DNA from: Candidatus Saccharimonadota bacterium
GTDB taxonomy: Bacteria > Patescibacteria > Saccharimonadia > Saccharimonadales > Nanosyncoccaceae
Assembly (NCBI GenBank): GCA_017429465.1
Contig: JAFROU010000031.1
Location: 1 to 9,413, forward strand
DNA length: 9,413 nt
Direction: 5' to 3'
Positions 4,616-9,413 of this stretch are shown piece by piece; the stretch's first letter is position 1, and every line of letters begins with the position of its first letter. Both the position numbers and the translations under genes were made by a program. The notes below the pieces were generated by a model. It made no database searches, was not told where the DNA came from, and was given only the letters and a program-made list of their open reading frames with translations.

Positions 4616-5302
4616 ATGACAGTGAATGTCGATATGAAGACTTTGCTGGAAAGTGGCGCTCATTTTGGTCATAAAACTAGCCGCTGGCACCCAAAAATGG
4701 CTCCATATATCCATAGCAAACGTCAAGACGCCCATATTATCAACCTAGAAAAAACCGTTGAAGCCCTAGAAGCTGCTTTACCAAAAGCTACCGAAATCGC
4801 TAAAAACGGCAAAAAAATTCTCTTCGTTGGTACCAAAAAACAGCACAAAGATTTAGTAAAGGCCGCTGCCGAATCCGTCGAGATGCCATACGTTACCGTC
4901 CGTTGGGTTGGTGGTACGCTTACTAACGTTGAAACTGTTAACAAGCAAATCAAAAAACTCAAAGACCTCGAACGCCGCATGGCTTCTGGCGAACTTGAAT
5001 CTCGCTATTCTAAACTCGAAGTTCAACGCTACCAAGAAGAAATTGATCTTTTGAACGAACGCTACGGTGGTATCAAACACATGACCGAGCAACCAGCCGC
5101 TATCATCGTCACCGACGCCATCCAAGACAAGAATGCTATCAAAGAAGCCATCACGCTTCACATTCCAGTCTTCGCCTTTGTCGATACTAATGTTGACCCA
5201 ACCGGCATTAATTATGTTATTCCAATGAACGATGACGCCGTAAAAGCTACCAACTTAGTACTTGGCTACTTCGTTGAAGCAATTAAAGAAGGTAAAAAAT
5301 AA
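4616..5302 (+). CDS. rpsB: 30S ribosomal protein uS2
   Basis: A 228-residue uS2, which binds the small subunit late in assembly at the head-body junction and supports binding of bS1 where that protein exists. Family blocks are plain: LLESGAHFGHKTSRWHPKM near the start, HIINLEKTVEAL, ILFVGTKKQ, VRWVGGTLTNVETV, YGGIKHM, then IPVFAFVDTNVDP and IPMNDDAVKA. The length is normal, slightly short at the C-terminus. The ATG at 4616 follows a doubled Shine-Dalgarno (AAGGAAAGGAA, 4600-4610). It is the first gene of a two-gene operon; tsf follows 12 bases later, the common bacterial order. Regulation is probably by the leader structure just upstream and by competition with the divergent clpP promoter. 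Confidence 0.97.
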   Translation: MTVNVDMKTLLESGAHFGHKTSRWHPKMAPYIHSKRQDAHIINLEKTVEALEAALPKATEIAKNGKKILFVGTKKQHKDLVKAAAESVEMPYVTVRWVGGTLTNVETVNKQIKKLKDLERRMASGELESRYSKLEVQRYQEEIDLLNERYGGIKHMTEQPAAIIVTDAIQDKNAIKEAITLHIPVFAFVDTNVDPTGINYVIPMNDDAVKATNLVLGYFVEAIKEGKK

Positions 5303-5314
5303 TTAGGAGGCATT

Positions 5315-5905
5315 ATGGCAGAAGTAACTATTGAACAAATTAAGAAATTAAAAGAACTTTCTGGCGCCGGATTGACCGATGCCAAAAAAGCTCTGGTTGA
5401 AGCTAAGGGCGATTTTGATAAAGCGCTTGAAGCAATGCGCAAAAAAGGCCTTACCAAAGCCGAAAAACGTGGTGATCGCGAAACTCGCGAAGGCCTCATC
5501 GAAGCCTACATCCACGACGGCCGCCTTGGTGCTATCGTAGAAGTTAACTGTGAAACTTCTTTTGTAGCTAAAACCGACGAATTTAAAGACCTTGCCCACA
5601 AAATTGCTATGCAAGTTGCGAGTATGAACCCACTTTATGTGAGCGAAGCTGATATCCCAGAAAAGGATATGAAAGCTAAGATGAAAGAGCTTGAAGCTAA
5701 CTTCAAAGGTCCAGAAAAAATGAAAGACCAAATTCTCGCTGGACAAGTTAAGAAAGCCTTTTCTGATAAGGTGCTTTTGAATCAACCATACATTTTAGAC
5801 GATACTAAGACTGTTGACCAATTCATTAAAGAGTCAATTGCAAAAACTGGTGAAAATATCACCATTCGTCAATTCAAACGCCTAGAACTTGGCGTCACCG
5901 AATAA
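5315..5905 (+). CDS. tsf: Elongation factor Ts
   Basis: A 196-residue EF-Ts, the exchange factor that releases GDP from EF-Tu. The N-terminal UBA-like domain is at about residues 1-45, including LKELSGAGLTDAKKALVEAKGD. The core has CETSFVAKTDEF at 79-90, and the C-terminal part has KTVDQFIKES and GENITIRQFKRLELG. The length matches the short forms such as Thermus EF-Ts (196 residues) with one core subdomain, rather than E. coli (283). The usual TDFVA motif reads TSFVA here, so the position of E. coli Asp80, next to the EF-Tu-contacting Phe81, is Ser82; the Phe is kept. AGGAGG at 5305-5310 sets the start. It is co-transcribed with rpsB and followed by a terminator. pyrH, often next, is absent. 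Confidence 0.96.
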   Translation: MAEVTIEQIKKLKELSGAGLTDAKKALVEAKGDFDKALEAMRKKGLTKAEKRGDRETREGLIEAYIHDGRLGAIVEVNCETSFVAKTDEFKDLAHKIAMQVASMNPLYVSEADIPEKDMKAKMKELEANFKGPEKMKDQILAGQVKKAFSDKVLLNQPYILDDTKTVDQFIKESIAKTGENITIRQFKRLELGVTE

Positions 5906-5911
5906 ACAACT

Positions 5912-5934
5912 AGCCACCTTATAGGTGGCTTTTT
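5912..5934 (+). terminator. Terminator of rpsB-tsf
   Basis: AGCCACCT (5912-5919), a 3-base loop and AGGTGGCT (5923-5930) form an 8-bp stem running into T5 (5930-5934). It begins 7 bases after the tsf stop and overlaps the place where the frr -35 would fall. Confidence 0.85.
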
Positions 5935-5949
5935 GTTGCCATCACCATA

Positions 5950-5958
5950 TGCTATAAT
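5950..5958 (+). promoter_or_regulatory. Extended -10 promoter of frr-uppS
   Basis: TGC plus TATAAT (5953-5958). The -35 position (TTTTTG, 5930-5935) is poor and lies inside the tsf terminator, so the TG element probably carries recognition. Predicted start near 5965, leader about 17 bases with AAGGAG at 5971-5976. Confidence 0.7.
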
Positions 5959-5981
5959 TAACTCATAACTAAGGAGTTATT

Positions 5982-6527
5982 ATGTTTGACACTAAAGAAG
6001 AACGCAAAAAAATGGAAGCTGTTCTCGACCGTTTTAAAGACGAAATGAAAAAGGTTCGCACCGGCCGCGCTCATCCAGACATGCTAGCCGGCATTAAAGT
6101 CGAAGCCTATGGTCAATTCATGCCACTCAATCAAGTCGCTAACGTAACGGTTGGCGACGCCACTCTGCTTGTGATTACTCCGTTTGATCCATCTACAATT
6201 GCCAATATTTCTACTGCTATTCGCAACGATCAGACTCTCGGTCTTAATCCTGCCGACGATGGTCGCATTATCCGCGTGCCAATTCCAGCCCTAACTGAAG
6301 AGCGCCGTAAGGAAATTGTAAAAACTGCTAGCGGCAAAGTCGAGGAAGGCAAAGTTGCCATTAGAAACATTCGCGAAGATGCTCGCAAGGCCATCAAAGC
6401 TATGACTGAACTGAGCGAAGACGTGAGGAAACGTGCCGAAAAAGAAATCGATGATTTGACTAAAGAATTCACGGACAAAGTTGATGCTGAATTCAAAGCC
6501 AAAGAATCCGAAATCATGAAAATTTAA
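5982..6527 (+). CDS. frr: Ribosome recycling factor
   Basis: A 181-residue RRF, which with EF-G splits the ribosome after termination. Domain I, a three-helix bundle, is formed by both ends of the chain; the small domain II lies between. Visible hallmarks are KVRTGRAHPDML (residues 24-35, with Arg26 and Arg29 in the conserved RTGRA), PLNQVANVTVGDATLLVITPFDPS, the central IRVPIPALTEERRKE, and the charged C-terminal helix with RNIREDARK. The length is close to the usual 185. The start is set by AAGGAG 5 bases before the ATG. It has its own promoter, separate from rpsB-tsf, and is followed after a single base by uppS, so the two are surely one transcript with coupled translation. Confidence 0.97.
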   Translation: MFDTKEERKKMEAVLDRFKDEMKKVRTGRAHPDMLAGIKVEAYGQFMPLNQVANVTVGDATLLVITPFDPSTIANISTAIRNDQTLGLNPADDGRIIRVPIPALTEERRKEIVKTASGKVEEGKVAIRNIREDARKAIKAMTELSEDVRKRAEKEIDDLTKEFTDKVDAEFKAKESEIMKI

Positions 6528-6528
6528 T

Positions 6529-7191
6529 ATGCAGCATCTAGGTTTTATTGTTGATGGAAATCGCCGTTGGGCACGCGAGAAAAATTTGCCGACTCTCGAA
6601 GGTCATCGTAAGGGCTTAGAAAAAGTCGAAGACATTATTGACGAAACTGCTAAACACCATATTCCTTTCGTAAGCTTTTATTTGTTCAGCACCGAAAACT
6701 GGGATCGTTCAAAAGAGGAAGTTAGTTACCTCATGAAACTGCTCGGTGATAATATCGGTCGCTTGGCTAAGAAAATGAAAAAGAATGATTTAAAATGTAT
6801 CATTCTCGGCAGTAAAAATCGCATTGCACCAAAACTCTTAAAAAAGTTGCGTGACGCTGAGGAACTCACAAAAGAATGTCTAAGTGGCACAGTTTGTTTC
6901 TGCTTTAACTATGGCGGCAAACAAGAAATTGTCGATGCCGCCAATGCAGCTGCAAAAAAAGGCGAGATTACGATTGATTCACTAGAAAAACACCTATATC
7001 ATCCCGAGGTTCCACCTTGCGACATGATTGTCCGCACTAGTGGGGAAGAACGCATTTCTGGTTTCATGCTTTGGCGCGCCGCCTATTCTGAATTCCTATT
7101 TTTGAAAAAATATTGGCCAGATATCGAACCAAACGATGTTGAAAAAATTCTAAAAAACTATCAAAAACGCAATCGTCGTTTCGGTAAATAG
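6529..7191 (+). CDS. uppS: Undecaprenyl diphosphate synthase (cis-prenyltransferase)
   Basis: A 220-residue cis-prenyltransferase that adds isopentenyl units to a short allylic diphosphate, giving the C55 lipid carrier for cell-wall precursors; it acts at the inner face of the membrane. Key residues are present: Asp9 in FIVDGNRRWA (E. coli Asp26), His26 in EGHRKG, FSTENW at 53-58, FNYGGKQEIVDAA from 126, and IVRTSGEERIS with Arg169 and Arg175, then AYSEFLF with Glu188. The N-terminus is shorter than in E. coli, starting only 8 residues before the catalytic Asp. There is no clear Shine-Dalgarno; the ATG is 1 base after the frr stop, so translation is probably coupled. No isoprenoid-precursor gene (dxr) is beside it, so the precursors must come from elsewhere. 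Confidence 0.95.
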   Translation: MQHLGFIVDGNRRWAREKNLPTLEGHRKGLEKVEDIIDETAKHHIPFVSFYLFSTENWDRSKEEVSYLMKLLGDNIGRLAKKMKKNDLKCIILGSKNRIAPKLLKKLRDAEELTKECLSGTVCFCFNYGGKQEIVDAANAAAKKGEITIDSLEKHLYHPEVPPCDMIVRTSGEERISGFMLWRAAYSEFLFLKKYWPDIEPNDVEKILKNYQKRNRRFGK

Positions 7192-7201
7192 AAAACCCGT
7201 A

Positions 7202-7210
7202 TGATATAAT
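7202..7210 (+). promoter_or_regulatory. Extended -10 promoter of rseP, leaderless
   Basis: TGA plus TATAAT (7205-7210) in the 26-base gap after uppS; the -35 position is poor. Transcription should start about 7 bases later, at or next to the ATG at 7218, so the mRNA would have no leader. Confidence 0.65.
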
Positions 7211-7217
7211 AATGTTT

Positions 7218-8414
7218 ATGAATATAGTGATAGGTATTTTGATTGGACTGTTTGTCTTAATGTTTTTAGTCACGGCACATGAATTTGGCCATTTTATCAT
7301 GGCTCGTCGTAATGGCGTCCGCGTCAATGAGTTTGGTATTTGTTTTCCACCACGCGCCATTGCTTGGGTTAAAGGTAAAGATGGTAAGTGGCATAAAATT
7401 CCAAAGAAAGATTGGAAAAAACCTCAAGATTCCTTAATATTCAGCTTAAACTGGCTACCGATTGGCGGTTTTTGCGCCATGGATGGCGAGTCCGACGCCG
7501 ATACCAAAGTGGGCACTTTTGGAGCTGCTAATTTTTGGCAAAAAACCAAAATCCTATTTGGCGGCGTATTAATGAACTGGTTAGTTGCTTTTATTATTTT
7601 AACGGTTCTAGCTTGGACTGGTATGCCAGTGTTTTTCAACAACCAATTCTATTTTCAAAATGACACCACCTTTACGTCCGGCGCCGCCACGATTGAAAGT
7701 GTAAAAGAAAATTCACCAGCCGAAGCTGCTGGCTTTCAAACCGGCGACGAAATCATTCGCGTCAACGGCAAACAAGTAGTCATCTCTACAGATGTGATTG
7801 AAGAGAACCAATCACATCCTGGCGAAGAAGTTAAATATCAAGTTTCTCGTGACGGAAAACTGATTGAACTCACCGCCACGTTAAACCAAGCAGACGCTGA
7901 ATATTTACTTGGCATTCAAATGTATAGCAACGAATCATTTTTCCGCACTACTTGGTCAGCACCAATCGTTGGTGCCATTACTACCGTCCAATTAACCGGT
8001 GAAACCTTCCGTGGTGTTGGCGATATGCTATGGAATTTCGTCTCCGGTATCGCAAGACAATTTAGTTTTGATGATCAAACGCGTGAAGAAGGTCGTCAAT
8101 CCATCGGCGCTGCTGGCGATTCAGTTTCTGGGCCAGTAGGCATTATTGGCGTCATCTTTCCGGCGTTTGTCGAAAGCGGCGCCACTAACATTGCCTTTCT
8201 AGCGGCATTGATTTCCGTTTCATTAGCTTGCATGAATGTTCTACCAATTCCAGCATTAGACGGCGGTCGCTGGTTCTTAATTGCACTCTATCGCTTGCGC
8301 GGCAAAGTGCTCACTAAAGAAACCGAGGAAAGAATTGTTTCTTACGCATTTTACATTTTATTCATTTTAATCATCGTTATCACGGCGCTTGATATCACGA
8401 GGTTCTTTAGATGA
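7218..8414 (+). CDS. rseP: Site-2 intramembrane metalloprotease (M50, RseP/RasP-like)
   Basis: A 398-residue zinc protease that cuts single-pass membrane proteins within the membrane, typically anti-sigma factors and leftover signal peptides. The first helix ends in HEFGH (His21, Glu22, His25: zinc ligands and catalytic base). A second helix lies at about 111-135 (GGVLMNWLVAF). One PDZ domain at about 155-215 includes SPAEAAGFQTGDEIIRVNGK. The third zinc ligand is Asp348 in NVLPIPALDGG (340-350). A last helix lies at about 376-394. There is one PDZ domain, as in B. subtilis RasP, not two as in E. coli. I start at ATG 7218: the in-frame ATG at 7212 is only 2 bases past the -10 box and should not be transcribed. 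It ends in TGA, overlapping the next gene by 4 bases. cdsA and dxr, its usual upstream neighbours, are missing. Confidence 0.95.
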   Translation: MNIVIGILIGLFVLMFLVTAHEFGHFIMARRNGVRVNEFGICFPPRAIAWVKGKDGKWHKIPKKDWKKPQDSLIFSLNWLPIGGFCAMDGESDADTKVGTFGAANFWQKTKILFGGVLMNWLVAFIILTVLAWTGMPVFFNNQFYFQNDTTFTSGAATIESVKENSPAEAAGFQTGDEIIRVNGKQVVISTDVIEENQSHPGEEVKYQVSRDGKLIELTATLNQADAEYLLGIQMYSNESFFRTTWSAPIVGAITTVQLTGETFRGVGDMLWNFVSGIARQFSFDDQTREEGRQSIGAAGDSVSGPVGIIGVIFPAFVESGATNIAFLAALISVSLACMNVLPIPALDGGRWFLIALYRLRGKVLTKETEERIVSYAFYILFILIIVITALDITRFFR

Positions 8415-9139
8415 AAAAAACACACGTAAAACTTCACGCAACTATCATCGTTATATCCCTAGTTTTATGGTTAATATTTTCGTTTTTCATTAGTCAATTG
8501 ATTATTGGTCTGCCAATGGTTTGGCTACTTGGCAAGGAAAACTTTCATTCTACCTTTTGGACTACAATTTATACATTATTATTCTATGCGTTATTCCTAT
8601 TTCTCGTCCTCTACATACCGCCAAAAGTAATTAAAAAACTTAAAGCTGACCGCACCGAACTTGGTCTAAAAGATTTACCAACTTGGACTGATATTGGGCT
8701 TGCGCCAGTTGGTTTTATCGTCTACATTTTAATTGCCTGGCTTCTAACCATTTTAATGAGTAATTTTCCTTGGTTTGATGCAGTCGAAAAGCAAGAACTA
8801 ATTTTTAATAATTATTATACGGTACCAGACCGTATCCTCACTTTTATTTCACTCGTAGTGATTGCACCAATTGCTGAAGAAATTGCGTTCCGTGGCTGGC
8901 TCTATGGTAAGCTCCGTGCTGTAATTCCTAAGAAATGGTCCATCGTTATTTCTGCACTAATCGTCTCTGCCGTTTTTGGCGCCTTGCATGGTCAATTAAA
9001 TGTTGCTATCAACGTTGGCGCCATGAGCTTAGTGCTCTGTGCTATGCGCGAAATCACTGGCACTGTTTATTCTGGCATTATTTTTCACATGCTCAAAAAC
9101 GCCATCGCTTTTTATCTGCTCATCGTCACCGGCATATAG
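8411..9139 (+). CDS. CPBP-family intramembrane protease
   Basis: A 242-residue multi-pass membrane protein of the CPBP (Abi, CAAX-like) family, putative glutamic intramembrane endopeptidases. All three motifs are intact: EExxxR as Glu156, Glu157 and Arg161 (APIAEEIAFRG); FxxxH as Phe189 and His193 (FGALHG); and HxxxN as His226 and Asn230 (HMLKN). About six or seven hydrophobic segments are visible, near 13-37, 50-72, 93-116, 141-155, 173-192, 197-215 and 218-238. The start ATG lies inside the TGA-stop overlap of rseP (ATGA), so translation is coupled and no separate Shine-Dalgarno is needed. Family members include CAAX prenyl endopeptidase homologues and bacteriocin-immunity proteins; the substrate here is unknown. 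Coupling to rseP suggests joint work on membrane proteins. Confidence 0.88.
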   Translation: MKKTHVKLHATIIVISLVLWLIFSFFISQLIIGLPMVWLLGKENFHSTFWTTIYTLLFYALFLFLVLYIPPKVIKKLKADRTELGLKDLPTWTDIGLAPVGFIVYILIAWLLTILMSNFPWFDAVEKQELIFNNYYTVPDRILTFISLVVIAPIAEEIAFRGWLYGKLRAVIPKKWSIVISALIVSAVFGALHGQLNVAINVGAMSLVLCAMREITGTVYSGIIFHMLKNAIAFYLLIVTGI

Positions 9140-9156
9140 ATAATCGCGTTTATTTA

Positions 9157-9165
9157 TGCTAAAAT
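9157..9165 (+). promoter_or_regulatory. Extended -10 promoter of proS, leaderless
   Basis: TGC plus TAAAAT (9160-9165), with a poor -35 position. Only 6 bases separate it from ATG 9172, so transcription should begin at the start codon itself. No terminator lies between the CPBP gene and proS, so read-through from upstream is also possible. Confidence 0.6.
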
Positions 9166-9171
9166 CACCTT

Positions 9172-9413
9172 ATGAAACTATCTCAATCTTTTGTTAAAAC
9201 CTTGCGTGATGCGCCAAAAGACGAAACTGCTCGAAGCGCCGCGTTTTTGATTCGTGCTGGCTATATCCATAAAGAAATGGCTGGCGTGTACGATTATTTA
9301 CCACTCGGGCTTCGCGTCATCGAAAATATTAAAAACATTGTCCGTGAAGAACTTAACAAAATTGGTGGACAAGAAGTATTAATGTCTTCACTACAAAATC
9401 CAGAACTCTGGCA
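9172..9413 (+). CDS. proS: Prolyl-tRNA synthetase, N-terminal part (runs off the window)
   Basis: The first 80 residues of ProRS, a class II aminoacyl-tRNA synthetase that charges tRNA-Pro. They match the conserved N-terminus: SQSFVKTLRDAP, then AAFLIRAGYIHKEMAGVYDYLPLGLRVIENI, which is class II motif 1, then IVREELNKIGGQEVLM and QNPELW. The opening follows the bacterial-type pattern (SQ...TLRE.P...LLRAG). The rest lies outside the window, so whether the editing domain is present cannot be told. proS follows rseP in many bacteria, so this is the ancestral order. There is no Shine-Dalgarno; the start is fixed by the family N-terminus and the -10 box 6 bases upstream. Confidence 0.95.
   Translation, partial: MKLSQSFVKTLRDAPKDETARSAAFLIRAGYIHKEMAGVYDYLPLGLRVIENIKNIVREELNKIGGQEVLMSSLQNPELW

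Noticed and set aside
5348..5785. Long minus-strand open frame inside tsf
   Set aside because: Antisense shadow of a clear EF-Ts gene; Phe-rich composition typical of the reverse of Lys/Glu-rich codons.
7212..7217. ATG two codons upstream as the rseP start
   Set aside because: It begins 2 bases after the -10 box, before the expected transcription start; ATG 7218 fits.
1..9413. CRISPR array, insertion sequence, tRNA or toxin-antitoxin pair
   Set aside because: No spaced repeats, terminal inverted repeats, transposase motifs or cloverleaf sequence were found on either strand; the small orphan genes are each monocistronic, unlike most toxin-antitoxin pairs.

Overview
This window looks like a chromosomal segment from a streamlined bacterium. 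My best guess is Candidatus Saccharibacteria (TM7) or a close Patescibacteria/CPR relative. That is inferred from the gene order rpsB-tsf-frr-uppS-rseP-proS lacking pyrH, cdsA and dxr, the short EF-Ts, the zinc-free type-B bL31 with a Lys/Ala tail, and the tight packing. TAA, TAG and TGA all act as stops (rseP and a 121-residue orphan gene end in TGA), so the recoded TGA=Gly of Gracilibacteria/Absconditabacteria does not apply.

Left part (1-3660): the 3' tail of an unidentified ORF; a 385-residue protein with a PRPP-binding-loop motif (phosphoribosyltransferase-like, substrate unknown); two small minus-strand genes of unknown function, one with four cysteines, each with its own near-consensus promoter and terminator; a plus-strand gene for a small single-pass membrane protein; then on the minus strand bL31 (rpmE2) and an 82-residue unknown protein.

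Middle (3694-5934): a ClpP-like serine protease gene on the minus strand, diverging from the rpsB-tsf operon. The two promoters share one palindromic -35 hexamer. The rpsB leader can form a hairpin whose loop is complementary to both copies of the rpsB Shine-Dalgarno sequence, which looks like an autoregulatory pseudoknot. A terminator closes rpsB-tsf.

Right part (5950-9413): frr-uppS, then rseP overlapping a CPBP-family intramembrane protease gene, then the start of proS. This part serves ribosome recycling, undecaprenyl carrier synthesis, membrane proteolysis and prolyl-tRNA charging.

Promoters were readable almost throughout. Ten of eleven -10 boxes are extended (TGN before TATAAT or TAAAAT). 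At rseP, proS and rpmE2 the -10 lies so close to the start codon that the mRNAs should be leaderless or nearly so. No mobile element, CRISPR array, tRNA or rRNA was seen. The window is mainly housekeeping; the novelty lies in the small orphan genes and the regulatory layout.
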